The notes below the pieces were generated by a model. It was not told where the DNA came from. It was given only the letters and a program-made list of their open reading frames with translations, and made no database searches. The translations under genes and the position numbers were made by a program. Shown here piece by piece: positions 36,367-45,131 of a stretch of DNA of 64,000 nucleotides. Positions within the stretch are counted from its first letter, which is position 1, and each line of letters starts with the position of its first letter. The DNA comes from JAFGXF01 sp963732595 (GTDB lineage Bacteria; Chloroflexota; Anaerolineae; Anaerolineales; Anaerolineaceae): assembly GCA_963732595.1 (NCBI GenBank), contig CAVSZZ010000002.1:1798001-1862000 (forward strand), written 5' to 3'.

Positions 36367-36792
36367 TCAGTCTTCCTGGTGAGAAGGCGTTTGCCGGTTC
36401 TTTTTAATACCCGATCTTTTTCGCTTGACTGCCAGCCGTCTTTCCCTGGATGCGCGTGTCGGCCGGGTGGCATGACGCGGCTTTGGTTTGTCCTGGGCTC
36501 GCCGGATCAGGTCGGTCAGCCTGTCGAGCGCCTCCTGCCGGTTTTGGTCCTGGGTGCGGTGTCTTTTCGCTTCAAGGATTAAAATACCTTCATCCGTCAT
36601 TCGCCTCCCGGCGAGCTTCGTCAGACGTTCTTTGATCTCCGAAGTCAACGATTGAGAATTATGAACATCGAACCTGAGCTGGACGGAAGTGGCCACTTTA
36701 TTGACATTCTGCCCACCTGGCCCTGATGCGCGGACAAAATCATACTGGATCTCATTTTCGTCAATACTGATGGAAGGCGATATCACAAGCAT
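36367..36792 (-). CDS. arfB: ArfB ribosome-rescue peptidyl-tRNA hydrolase
   Basis: 141 residues, full length. The release-factor-like GGQ motif is in VRASGPGGQNVNKVATSVQL, and the basic C-terminal tail (KRKRSGIKKNRQT) is the part that enters the empty mRNA channel. It frees stalled ribosomes by hydrolysing peptidyl-tRNA. Single gene, divergent from the glycan operon. Confidence 0.95.
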   Translation of the reverse strand: MLVISPSISIDENEIQYDFVRASGPGGQNVNKVATSVQLRFDVHNSQSLTSEIKERLTKLAGRRMTDEGILILEAKRHRTQDQNRQEALDRLTDLIRRAQDKPKPRHATRPTRASRERRLAVKRKRSGIKKNRQTPSHQED

Positions 36793-36944
36793 GCCATAAG
36801 TATATCAACCTTGATGGGCATCATAAAGCCGGTTCATCGATGATAATTCAGACATTGATATCCTTACATCTTATTTACAATTATGAAATTTCTGTTCCCG
36901 GCAGGGAAGATGAGTATAATGCTCTGAAAATGATTGTTTAAAAC

Positions 36945-37976
36945 ATGTCCTTAAAAAATAGTTCGGTTTTCCTGGCCAGATTCGGTATTAAAACACCCCT
37001 CTCCCGCGAATGGAAGATCGCCATCCTCCTGGCGCTCGGATTATGGTTGTTCTATGCCTTCGCAAGCCCCGGATTGGATTATTACGGTTGTTATACCCGC
37101 ATGGTGCGCCAGCCGGCAGACCTGGCATTGGTCGCCACCACCCACGTCTGGACCTTAAACCCGGCCTGGATCATCCCCTTCCTGGCACCTTTTGTTTATC
37201 TGCCTGGCAAGATCGGACTCATCGTTTTTCTGGGCTTCACCCTGATCATCACCCTCATTGGAACAGCCGTCTTCAAAGGTCGCCCGATCATTGCCCTTCT
37301 ATCCAACCAGATGTGGTGGGTGCTTTACTGGGGACAGATCGAAGGATTTGGGATCCTCGCTCTGGTTTTGGGTTGGTATGCCTTGAAGAGGAATTCCTGG
37401 TGGATGATGACGCTGGCCTTGCTAATCGGTGCGTTTAAGCCCCAGCTCACCTTGATCCCCATCTTACTGTTATGGTGGTGGAGCGGAAAAGCCCGCTGGC
37501 CATCCCTGGCTATCTGTGTCCTGGTTTTCGCGCTTTCAATCGTTATTTGGGGACCCTGGCCTTACTGGTATTACCAGGGCATTATCGGATTCGTTGGGGA
37601 CAACCATTATGCTATCTGGAACGCCTCCATCGGCTATTGGGCTTTACCCTTGTTCCTTCCTGCATTATTACTTCCCATGGACCGGCTCGAAAGGATCAAG
37701 GTCATCGCGGCCACCACCATGTTGTGCAATCCATACATGCCCTACTACAGCACCTTGCCCTTATTGGTTTTTGTCTTACCCTGGCCGGCGTATATTTTCG
37801 CTTTTACCGGTTATCTGGTTACCCTGATCGGGCCCCGTCTGAGTTGGAACAGCATCGTGATGCTACCCATTCTGACCCTGGCATGGGCTTACTACCCGCA
37901 TCTCCTCAATGGCATCCGTAAAGCATTCCCGCGCTTGAAAGCAGAAGTTCCTTTGGAAGAGGAAAAAGATGAATAA
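36945..37976 (+). CDS. DUF2029-like membrane glycosyltransferase
   Basis: 343 residues, about nine helices. WVLYWGQIEGFGILALVLG carries the GQ motif and LIGAFKPQLTLIPIL the K-P-Q motif of the GT87/DUF2029 group. TATAAT at 36915-36920 lies upstream; the leader is short and no ribosome site is evident. Its stop overlaps the start of the FAD oxidoreductase gene by eight bases. It likely transfers a sugar to a lipid or envelope polymer. Confidence 0.72.
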   Translation: MSLKNSSVFLARFGIKTPLSREWKIAILLALGLWLFYAFASPGLDYYGCYTRMVRQPADLALVATTHVWTLNPAWIIPFLAPFVYLPGKIGLIVFLGFTLIITLIGTAVFKGRPIIALLSNQMWWVLYWGQIEGFGILALVLGWYALKRNSWWMMTLALLIGAFKPQLTLIPILLLWWWSGKARWPSLAICVLVFALSIVIWGPWPYWYYQGIIGFVGDNHYAIWNASIGYWALPLFLPALLLPMDRLERIKVIAATTMLCNPYMPYYSTLPLLVFVLPWPAYIFAFTGYLVTLIGPRLSWNSIVMLPILTLAWAYYPHLLNGIRKAFPRLKAEVPLEEEKDE

Positions 37977-39294
37977 AGACCAATCTGTCGTCGTTATCGG
38001 CGCCGGGCTTTCGGGTCTGTCAGCCGCTTATGATTTATGCCGTGCCGGATTCCAGGTCACCCTGCTTGAAGCCACCCCGGATCTGGGTGGTCTGGCAAGT
38101 TCCACGCGAATCGAAGGACATCCGGTGGAACGCTTCTATCACTTTATATGCCGTGGAGATCACGATCTGATCGATCTTGCACACCAGCTGGGGGTGGATG
38201 ACCAGTTGCACTGGCAGCATACCAGCACATCCAATTACGTTAACGGACACCTCTATCCATTCAGCACACCCTTCGATCTTCTCAACTTCTCGCCCGTGCC
38301 GTTCTGGCAGCGTATTCGTTTTGGTCTGCATGTCCTCCGCTCGCGTTATCGCAAGCATTGGGAATCCCTGGATGGAATAGCAGCCACGCCCTGGTTGATC
38401 TCAAACCTGGGCAAGGAAGCCTACAACGTCATTTGGAAGCCCTTGATCCAGGTTAAGTTTGGCGAATTCCACCAGCAGATCTCCGCCTCCTGGATGTGGC
38501 ATCGTATTTATCGTGTGGCACGCTCCCGTAAATCGCTGCTGGCTGGCGAGAGTTTTGGCTGTTTCGAAAATGGATCCCACACCCTGGTGGAGGCACTCAG
38601 GTCTGCGCTGATGAGTATGCCCAACTTCACCCTCCGGTTGGAGACACCCGCCAAACGAATTACGACTGCTGAGGGCAAAGTCACGTCGGTTCAGTGTGAG
38701 GATGTCGACATCGCCTGTCAGGCGGTTATTTCCACGATCGCATTGCAAAATCTCGATAAGCTTCTCCCCCGCATTTCGGATCCATACTTCGAAAATATCC
38801 GCAGTATCCAGATGATCGGTGTCGTGTGCATGTTGCTCAGCCTGGATCGGCCCTTCTCCGATAATTTCTGGTTGAACATCAACGATCCCCGTATCCCTCA
38901 CAATGGCGTCATCGAACTCACCAATCTCAATGAGAATCTGCGTCGAGCCGGATTGAATATCCTGTATATCCCTTACTACCTTTCCACCTCCGAGCCCCGT
39001 TATGGATACTGTAATGAAGAACTACTAAAGGAAAACCTGGAGACACTCAGGATCATTAATCCCTCCTTCGATCCCGCCTGGATCAAGGAGTACGTGGTAA
39101 CCCGTTCACCCCATGCCCAGGCGATCTGCACCACCAACTTCTCACAAAGGGTGCCAGCGGCCCGCAGTCCATTACACGGATTGTATCTGAGCGATTCAAC
39201 CCAATTCTATCCGGAAGACCGCACGCTCAGTGCTGCCGTTCGGTTCGGTCGTCGGGCGGCATCCCTGTGCATGGAAGATCTCCGTGGCACTTGA
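37969..39294 (+). CDS. FAD-dependent amine-oxidase-like oxidoreductase
   Basis: 441 residues. N-terminal dinucleotide-binding fold VVVIGAGLSGLSAAYDLCRAG with the acidic end LLEATPDLGG; a motif near the C-terminus (GLYLSDSTQFYPEDRTLSAAVRFG) is the FAD-phosphate contact. The family includes UDP-galactopyranose-mutase-like, protoporphyrinogen-oxidase-like and squalene-pathway (HpnE-type) enzymes. Placed between a glycosyltransferase and a methyltransferase, it may alter a lipid-linked sugar or isoprenoid; the substrate is not shown by the sequence. Confidence 0.85.
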   Translation: MNKDQSVVVIGAGLSGLSAAYDLCRAGFQVTLLEATPDLGGLASSTRIEGHPVERFYHFICRGDHDLIDLAHQLGVDDQLHWQHTSTSNYVNGHLYPFSTPFDLLNFSPVPFWQRIRFGLHVLRSRYRKHWESLDGIAATPWLISNLGKEAYNVIWKPLIQVKFGEFHQQISASWMWHRIYRVARSRKSLLAGESFGCFENGSHTLVEALRSALMSMPNFTLRLETPAKRITTAEGKVTSVQCEDVDIACQAVISTIALQNLDKLLPRISDPYFENIRSIQMIGVVCMLLSLDRPFSDNFWLNINDPRIPHNGVIELTNLNENLRRAGLNILYIPYYLSTSEPRYGYCNEELLKENLETLRIINPSFDPAWIKEYVVTRSPHAQAICTTNFSQRVPAARSPLHGLYLSDSTQFYPEDRTLSAAVRFGRRAASLCMEDLRGT

Positions 39295-40216
39295 GATTTC
39301 CGCCTGCGGTTTATGTGGTGATACAAGCCATATCACCCTTTTTCCGGCCACCTCCGGGATCGAAAGTATGTCTGCCCATGACTGCTATTCCTCGAGCCGC
39401 ACGCAGAGCGGGCATTTCGAAATCGTAAGATGTGATACATGCGGGTTGGCACGCTCACTTCATCGCGATGATTTCCAAACCCGTCAGAAGATTTATACCC
39501 AACTGCAGGATCCGGTCTACGAACAGGAAACCGAGAATCGCCAGGTTATTTTCAAGCGCCGGGTAAAAGCGATTTCTGAAGATATCCATCAGGCAGGCCG
39601 GCTGCTTGACGTGGGCTGCTCAACCGGATTATTTGCTGGTGAAGCGGCCAAAACGGGTTGGCAGGTTGCCGGCATCGATCCGGCGGAATGGGCAGTTGCG
39701 ATCGCCAGGCAGCGCGTCCCGGCTGGCCGGTTCTTTACGAATACCATCGAGACAGCCGAGTTCTCCGGCTTGCCGTTTGACGTTATCACCCTCTGGGATG
39801 TCCTCGAACATGTCGACCATCCGCGCGATGTGTTGGGTCGGTTAACCCAATGGCTTGCCCCCGGCGGGCATCTCTATCTGAACCTGCCCAATATCGACAG
39901 CCTGATCGCACGTGGGATGCGCACGCACTGGCCAATGTTGCTGCGCGAGCACCTATGGTATTTCTCACCGCAAACGATCACCCGCTTACTCCAGGACTAT
40001 GGTTACAGGATCAACCGAATCCGGTCCAATCATGTTCGTTTTTCGATCGCCAATATCGGCAGACGGTTGAGCCAGTATTCCGGCAAGCCTGAGCCAGCAG
40101 GGAAGAAGCCCATTAAAAACCCGGTCTGGGAGAACATAAGCATCTGGATACCCACCGGAGAAATGGAGATCTCTGCCCGAAAAATGGCCGGTGATGAGAT
40201 CAACAATCCCCCATAA
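39284..40216 (+). CDS. Zinc-ribbon SAM methyltransferase
   Basis: 310 residues from GTG 39284, which overlaps the oxidoreductase stop; an upstream start would overlap more and match nothing. The N-terminal Cys pairs (CGLCGD, CDTCG) form a zinc ribbon, then the methyltransferase core with motif I LLDVGCSTGLFAGEA, ITLWDVLEHVDHP and LAPGGHLYLNLPN. This layout matches class I C-methyltransferases of sugar pathways and some lipid enzymes. Third gene of the operon. Confidence 0.85.
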   Translation: MALEISACGLCGDTSHITLFPATSGIESMSAHDCYSSSRTQSGHFEIVRCDTCGLARSLHRDDFQTRQKIYTQLQDPVYEQETENRQVIFKRRVKAISEDIHQAGRLLDVGCSTGLFAGEAAKTGWQVAGIDPAEWAVAIARQRVPAGRFFTNTIETAEFSGLPFDVITLWDVLEHVDHPRDVLGRLTQWLAPGGHLYLNLPNIDSLIARGMRTHWPMLLREHLWYFSPQTITRLLQDYGYRINRIRSNHVRFSIANIGRRLSQYSGKPEPAGKKPIKNPVWENISIWIPTGEMEISARKMAGDEINNPP

Positions 40217-40244
40217 ATCGTTAATGCGAATCATATATTATTTG

Positions 40245-40253
40245 TGGTAAAAT
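40245..40253 (+). promoter_or_regulatory. Extended -10 promoter of the RRM gene
   Basis: TGG-TAAAAT, an extended -10 element. Transcription would start near 40260, giving a leader of about 95 bases that contains the hairpin at 40295-40337. Confidence 0.45.
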
Positions 40254-40294
40254 AACTTTGTCCTCATTCTCATTCGACGGTATCTGGTATCTTG

Positions 40295-40337
40295 ATTTTA
40301 TTCCACGACCTCGATGCGGCGTGGGATAAAATTTTTT
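40295..40337 (+). terminator. Terminator-like hairpin directly before the RRM ribosome site
   Basis: ATTTTATTCCACG pairs with CGTGGGATAAAAT (13 bp with one G-U pair, 12-base loop) and is followed by six T's. Only four bases then separate it from the AAGGAG ribosome site of the RRM gene. It could end the upstream operon, or act as a conditional terminator in the RRM leader. Confidence 0.75.
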
Positions 40338-40355
40338 GCTTAAGGAGCAAGTATC

Positions 40356-40670
40356 ATGAATATCTATGTCGGAAATATTGCGTTTGATGCCAGCGAAGAT
40401 GAAGTCCGCGGCCTGTTCGCCTCATATGGCGAGGTCACGAATGTCAATCTGCTCAAGGACAAGTTCACCGGCCAGCCGCGTGGTTTTGGCTTTGTGGACA
40501 TGGCATTGGATGCCGAAGCCCAGAAGGCCATCCATGAGCTCAACGGTCGCGAACTGCGCGGCCGCAAGCTGACCGTCAACCAGGCCCGCCCTCGCGAAGA
40601 GCGTGCGCCCGGTGGTGGCGGTGGTTTTGGACGCAATACCGGTGGAACCAGCCGCCGCAACAACTGGTAA
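40356..40670 (+). CDS. RRM-domain RNA-binding protein
   Basis: 104 residues, AAGGAG eight bases upstream. A single RRM fold: RNP2 NIYVGNIAF, RNP1 RGFGFVDM. The C-terminal Arg/Gly-rich tail (REERAPGGGGGFGRNTGGTS) is typical of bacterial glycine-rich RNA-binding proteins, many of them cold-induced. It binds single-stranded RNA; a role in cold adaptation is inferred from family and from the structured leader. A strong terminator follows. Confidence 0.95.
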   Translation: MNIYVGNIAFDASEDEVRGLFASYGEVTNVNLLKDKFTGQPRGFGFVDMALDAEAQKAIHELNGRELRGRKLTVNQARPREERAPGGGGGFGRNTGGTSRRNNW

Positions 40671-40686
40671 TCACTCAGTAAAACCA

Positions 40687-40724
40687 GGGAGACCTCCAGA
40701 GCGATTTGGAGGTCTCCCATTTTT
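40687..40724 (+). terminator. Terminator of the RRM gene
   Basis: GGGAGACCTCCA with TGGAGGTCTCCC, a perfect 12-bp stem around eight bases, then ATTTTT. It lies 17 bases after the stop. Confidence 0.92.
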
Positions 40725-40799
40725 AGGGCTTCCGGAAAGCCTCGTCAGGGGCACGGGTTTGGGTTATAGTATCCGGAAATGTAAAACAAGGACTTATTT

Positions 40800-42089
40800 A
40801 TGCTTATTCCATTGAAAGAATTCATCGAAGGACATCGCGCTCCGCGCACGGTCACTCTCAACACCACTGTCCGCGAGGCACTGGCGATCATGCGCAACTA
40901 TGACTACAGCCAGTTGCCGATTGTTGATGATCAGGGCTATATCAAAGGCATGATCTCTGAGCAGTCGATCGTCAACACTTATTTCGACTTGAACGGCAGC
41001 CTGAATCTGCTGGATCTCAAGGTGGATCATTGCCAGCAGGAGGCTCTAACCATTTCTTTGAAGCGGGACCTGTTCGATGCCATCAAGTTGCTCGAGTCCG
41101 CCTTTGCGGTCATTGTAGAAGATAACAACAAGCCGGTCGGTATTGTGACGAATTTCGACACGGCTTCCTACTTTCGCGATCTGTCTGAAGATCTGATCGT
41201 GGTGGAGAAGATCGAATCGGAATTACGGGAATACATCCGTTATGCATTTCCAGAGAGTTCGGTCGAGAAAGCTCTCCACAACGCTTTTAAAAACAACCCC
41301 AGGTTCCAGGACTCCCTGGGTAAATCCGTGGATGATCTGAGCCTGGCAGAATACGTGCAGGTCATCCAGGCTGAAGAGAACTGGTCGAAATTCGAGGGTG
41401 CTTTTGAACCCCGCTCGATGTTCCGAAGCTACATGGAGAATGTGCGCAAGATCCGCAACCAGCTGGCGCACTTTCGTGGAAAGCTGGACCAGAATCAAAA
41501 GAAGACATTACTGGCAGCCAAAACATGGATCGATAACCGGCCAAGCCTGAAATCGATGAACTTCACGATCGAAACCACCCGCTCCAAGAACCTGGGTGGA
41601 GATGTGACTGAAAAACGCAAGCAGTACTTCATCAGGTTGTTGGATGGTTTTAAGGAAGTGCGCCCGGGCATTGCCAAATCCAAGAACGTTTCTGACCAGA
41701 ACTGGATCGCTTTCGGGGCAGGTCGCTCAGGCTTTGGATTCGCCTGGGTGTTCACACCCCGCAAGGAACTGCAGGTCGAGCTCTATATTGACACCGGCAC
41801 GCGAGAAACCAATAAAAAGGCCTTTGATGAGCTGCTCTTGCAAAAACGTGAGATCGAGAAGACACTGGGGTATAGCCTGCGCTGGGAGCGCCTGAATGAG
41901 AAGCGTGCATCACGTATCTCTGTTGGCCGGCCACTCGAGATCACCGACACCCGCGAGAAACTTGACCAGGGTCGGGAATGGGCTGTCGACACGATGGTGA
42001 AATATGTGGATACCTTTCGCCCACTCATCTTTAAACTCCCCCAGAATCCCACTAAACCACCAGCTGAACTTCCTACGAATCCCGTTTAA
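40800..42089 (+). CDS. CBS-pair / HEPN-like / DUF4268 fusion protein
   Basis: 429 residues. Residues about 5-130 are two CBS repeats (SQLPIVDDQGYIKGMISEQ; AVIVEDNNKPVGIVTNFD), which usually bind adenine nucleotides. Residues 133-245 are helical and include IRNQLAHFRG: R219 and H224 with N220 fit the R-N-x3-H HEPN signature, and the whole resembles Swt1-like HEPN RNase modules. Residues about 265-410 match DUF4268 (WIAFGAGRSGFGFAWVF, VELYIDTGTRETNKKAFDEL), a domain seen with restriction or other nuclease systems. A weak TATAGT is at 40765-40770 and a terminator follows. Probably a nucleotide-gated RNA-targeting effector, perhaps in defence or stress; inference from domains only. Confidence 0.82.
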   Translation: MLIPLKEFIEGHRAPRTVTLNTTVREALAIMRNYDYSQLPIVDDQGYIKGMISEQSIVNTYFDLNGSLNLLDLKVDHCQQEALTISLKRDLFDAIKLLESAFAVIVEDNNKPVGIVTNFDTASYFRDLSEDLIVVEKIESELREYIRYAFPESSVEKALHNAFKNNPRFQDSLGKSVDDLSLAEYVQVIQAEENWSKFEGAFEPRSMFRSYMENVRKIRNQLAHFRGKLDQNQKKTLLAAKTWIDNRPSLKSMNFTIETTRSKNLGGDVTEKRKQYFIRLLDGFKEVRPGIAKSKNVSDQNWIAFGAGRSGFGFAWVFTPRKELQVELYIDTGTRETNKKAFDELLLQKREIEKTLGYSLRWERLNEKRASRISVGRPLEITDTREKLDQGREWAVDTMVKYVDTFRPLIFKLPQNPTKPPAELPTNPV

Positions 42090-42112
42090 ACTCCCTTCGT
42101 TAGGTGCATTAG

Positions 42113-42144
42113 ACCCGGTGATGCTGGACGGTCACCGGGTTTTA
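42113..42144 (+). terminator. Terminator of the CBS-HEPN gene
   Basis: ACCCGGTGA and TCACCGGGT form a 9-bp perfect stem with a ten-base loop, followed by TTTT and ATT. It overlaps the stop codon of the converging minus-strand gene. Confidence 0.85.
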
Positions 42145-42762
42145 TTGTCGGTTGATGCGATAATATTCTTCGAGCGCTTTTCCAATGTCAGATAATGGGC
42201 GTGCGTTGGTGTAAAAATTGGATTCAGGTCCGGAGTAATCGATAAAACCAACCCGGCTCATGAGCATCTGTTCTCCGATTGCCTCTTTGAGTAGGTCGGG
42301 AGCGATTCGGGCAAATGTGTCACGTTTCGACTCCATGTAATTGGCGAACATTAAAAGGATTCCAACTTTTTCCCCGTCATTGAACAGTTGAAAACGAATG
42401 TCCTCTTCTGTTTTGGAGGCTCCAGTTGTCGCAACCCCCGTCCCCACGATCGGTGTCGACGTGTGTTTTATGATCTGCCAGCGCGCCAAATCGGGCGCGG
42501 CACGATGGAGATCATCTACCTGGATGGTGTAGCTGCTATTTCCCCCATCCGAAATGAAGAATTGCCGTTTACCATCCGTGACTGCCATGGCGATCTCGAA
42601 GGTCAGCCCGGGGCATACCTTGTCCAGGGCTACCCGGATCAGGCGGTAGATCTTTTCGGTGTCCTGATCGATCTTCCATAATTGGGCTTCATTCGCCATG
42701 AACCACTCCCAGAACACTTCCACTGGGTCTTTCTTTTGTCCTGAGAAAAGTTGCCTGAGCAT
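42142..42762 (-). CDS. Conserved-looking hypothetical protein
   Basis: 206 residues, no signal peptide or membrane helix. The start FWEWFMANEAQLW is a motif I have seen in unnamed proteins but cannot place. The middle has a beta-rich stretch (FEIAMAVTDGKRQFFISDGG) and the C-terminus is helical (DLLKEAIGEQMLMSRVGFIDY). It converges on the CBS-HEPN gene and lies 32 bases from the start of the CNNM-type gene on the same strand, so it is probably transcribed with it. Function unknown. Confidence 0.65.
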   Translation of the reverse strand: MLRQLFSGQKKDPVEVFWEWFMANEAQLWKIDQDTEKIYRLIRVALDKVCPGLTFEIAMAVTDGKRQFFISDGGNSSYTIQVDDLHRAAPDLARWQIIKHTSTPIVGTGVATTGASKTEEDIRFQLFNDGEKVGILLMFANYMESKRDTFARIAPDLLKEAIGEQMLMSRVGFIDYSGPESNFYTNARPLSDIGKALEEYYRINRQ

Positions 42763-42794
42763 CGCTTTCCTTTCTCGATCCAGTTATGCTTGAA

Positions 42795-44103
42795 CTATTG
42801 CTTTTCAGCCTTCTGTACGAGCACCTTGTCGACCCGTTTGCCGTCCATATCCACGACTTCAAAGCGGTAGTCGCCCATATGGAAATGCTCTCCACTGACC
42901 GGGATTCGACCGAGCATGGTCATCACCAGTCCACTGAGGGTGTCATAGTTGCCTTCTTCCTCGCCCTCAAGTGTTTGCAAGTCTAAGACCTCTTTTAACT
43001 CATCCACCAGGAGCATGCCATCCAGCAACAAGGAACCATCCTCGCGGGTGACAACCTGGGCTTCCTCCCCTGGCGTGGCATCCGTGACATCGGTCACCAG
43101 AGCGCTGAGCAGGTCGTTGTGGGTAACCAGCCCGGCCAGGCCACCGTATTCATCGATAATCAATGCCATCGAACGCCCGGTCTTTTTGAATTCCTCGAGG
43201 ATCTTAAAGGCTGGCATGGTCTCCGGAATAAACATGGCTGAACGGCAGGCGGCTGCCAGGTTGATACGCTTCAAGGTGATCATTTGGCTGAGCAATTTGT
43301 TGGCCGTTGTGATGCCGACGACGTGATCCAGGTCGCCATGTACGACCGGATAACGTGAAAAATGACTCTCAGAAACCCGTCGCAGGATGTCAGCAGGGGG
43401 ATCGGATTGGTCCAGGTAAACGATTTCGGTGCGGGGGGTCATCAGCTCCACGGCCATTCGGTCCCCCAGGGTGAAGACCCGCTCGACGATATCCTGTTCG
43501 GCCTCCTCGATGGACACCATCCTGGGTACCCTGGTCGATCAGGACCCGGATCTCCTCCTCGGTCACCTTGGATCTTTCCACAGTGCCATGTCCGAAAATC
43601 TTCAGAATAATGCGCGTCGACCAGGTCAGTATTGCCGATAAAGGGCGGGACAGGCGGGAAAGGAAATGGATAAAAGGGGCCAGCCGAATAGCGAGGCGTT
43701 CCGGGCGGTTCATGGCCATTTGCTTGGGGGCGAGCTCGCCAAGCACCAGGGCGAAATAGGTGATGACCAGGACGACGATGGCAACAGCCAGTGCCTCACT
43801 GTAGGGTGCCAGCCAGGGAATATGATTCATCCAGGAGGCCAGCTGCTCGGCAATGGTTGCACCGCTGACCGCACCGGTCAGGATGCCGATCAAGGTGATG
43901 CCGATTTGGATCGTTGACAGGAAGTTGGTCGGGTGATCCTTGAGGGCCAGGGCTTTCCGGGCAGATGGGTTGCCACTTTCTGATTCCTCCTGCAATTTCG
44001 TCCGGCGGGCAGATACGATCGCGATCTCCGCCATTGACAGAAAGCCGTTGAGCAGGATGAGCAGAGTGATCCCCACGATCTCAATAATGACAGTATTAGC
44101 CAT
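42795..44103 (-). CDS. CNNM/CorC-type transporter (hemolysin family), frameshifted
   Basis: With one base removed the chain is about 435 residues. The N-terminal half is a DUF21 membrane domain (ILLNGFLSMAEIAIVSARR, LGELAPKQMAMNRPERLA). Two CBS repeats (AVELMTPRTEIVYLDQSD; KTGRSMALIIDEYGGLAGLVT) and a CorC_HlyC domain (DGMLLVDELKEVLDL, MLGRIPVSGEHFHMG) follow. The frame shifts at about 43518-43526, between RVLIDQGTQ and VSIEEAEQDIVERVF. The family transports or regulates Mg2+ and other divalent ions; the name hemolysin is historic. Conserved motifs on both sides suggest a sequence error. Confidence 0.85.
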
Positions 44104-44167
44104 GATAGAGGGTCAGATCTCCTTATCGGATTATATCAGAGGCGTCTCATGACTGTTTTCCCTGCCA

Positions 44168-45004
44168 TTAGGGCCAGGGGACCTCGACCGGACCGGCGAA
44201 ACCGTGCTTCTCCTGGACGTAAACGCGGCCATGTGAAGCTTGATTGCACCCATACTGGTCAATAAAGGAGATGGAGAGCGCATTGGTCCCCAACGCTTCG
44301 AACAGCATCACACCGGCCTCGCAACGCCACACTTCCACGATATAATGCTGCATTTCATCGTCCTCTTCATCCCCGGCCCGCAAGGGGACATCATTCCAGG
44401 AGACGGTGATGAGCGCATCGTTACGACTGGCTCCAACCCAACTGACCGGAGGATAGTAGGGGGATTGCGGCAGTACTGCCTGGCCGGGATAAACGATTTC
44501 TACACTCCACAGATCTCCGCTGATGCTCACCAGTGAGGTCTTCACCCAGCAGGGATTGTTGCCACCGATGGCTTGTATGTAGATCCACTCACCCGATTCG
44601 ATCCGCCCGATCACATTCATGTTGGAACCCGCCACCAACCCGTACTTATATAGATAGACTGCCCCTGGTCCATAACGGCAATTTGCCCGGTCAAGGATTT
44701 CAGCGCGCACGATCGATCTGGTTGGCAGGGGAGTGCGGGTGGCGGTCCTGGTTGGTCGGTGTGTCCAGGTGGGCGTCAGCGTTTCCGTCGCTGTCCCTGC
44801 CGGTGTATCTGTGGGTAAGGGAGTGAAAGTCTGAGAGGCGGTATGTGTCGCTGTGAGGGTTTGGGAAGGCGTCAGTGTACTGAGGGAGAGCCGCGGTTTT
44901 ACAGCGACGATTGGTGTTGATACAGACGGAGAGAGCCGGCAGGTGACCAGGCTCAAGATCACCAACAGCATGGTGGGGAGTAATTTGCTGCTGCTGAAGT
45001 TCAT
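44168..45004 (-). CDS. SH3b-like lipoprotein with Thr/Pro linker
   Basis: 278 residues. Signal peptide with lipobox LVTC, then a Thr/Ser/Pro-rich linker (about residues 30-95: TPTWTHRPTRTATRTP). A bacterial SH3-like module follows (ANCRYGPGAVYLYKYGLVAGS, then GEWIYIQ and PCWV). The C-terminal half resembles a fibronectin-III-like unit (DALITVSWNDVP, HYIVEVWRCEAG). It would display an adhesive or ligand-binding domain outside the cell. No close named homologue is recognised. Confidence 0.75.
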   Translation of the reverse strand: MNFSSSKLLPTMLLVILSLVTCRLSPSVSTPIVAVKPRLSLSTLTPSQTLTATHTASQTFTPLPTDTPAGTATETLTPTWTHRPTRTATRTPLPTRSIVRAEILDRANCRYGPGAVYLYKYGLVAGSNMNVIGRIESGEWIYIQAIGGNNPCWVKTSLVSISGDLWSVEIVYPGQAVLPQSPYYPPVSWVGASRNDALITVSWNDVPLRAGDEEDDEMQHYIVEVWRCEAGVMLFEALGTNALSISFIDQYGCNQASHGRVYVQEKHGFAGPVEVPWP

Positions 45005-45075
45005 GGGATGATTATAGATGATTATTATCGAGATATTCCAACGCAGTTAAATAATAAAATCGGTGATACTAAGGA

Positions 45076-45101
45076 GTGAGCCCGTAATCGTACGGGCTCA
45101 C
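45076..45101. terminator. Perfect stem-loop between two minus-strand genes
   Basis: GTGAGCCCGTA-ATCG-TACGGGCTCAC, an 11-bp stem with a tetraloop. Only the plus strand has a short T-rich tail (GTTGTTT). Probably the end of the Tad-domain transcript. Confidence 0.6.
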
Positions 45102-45131
45102 GTTGTTTATTCGAGTTGCGATCTTGAAAGG

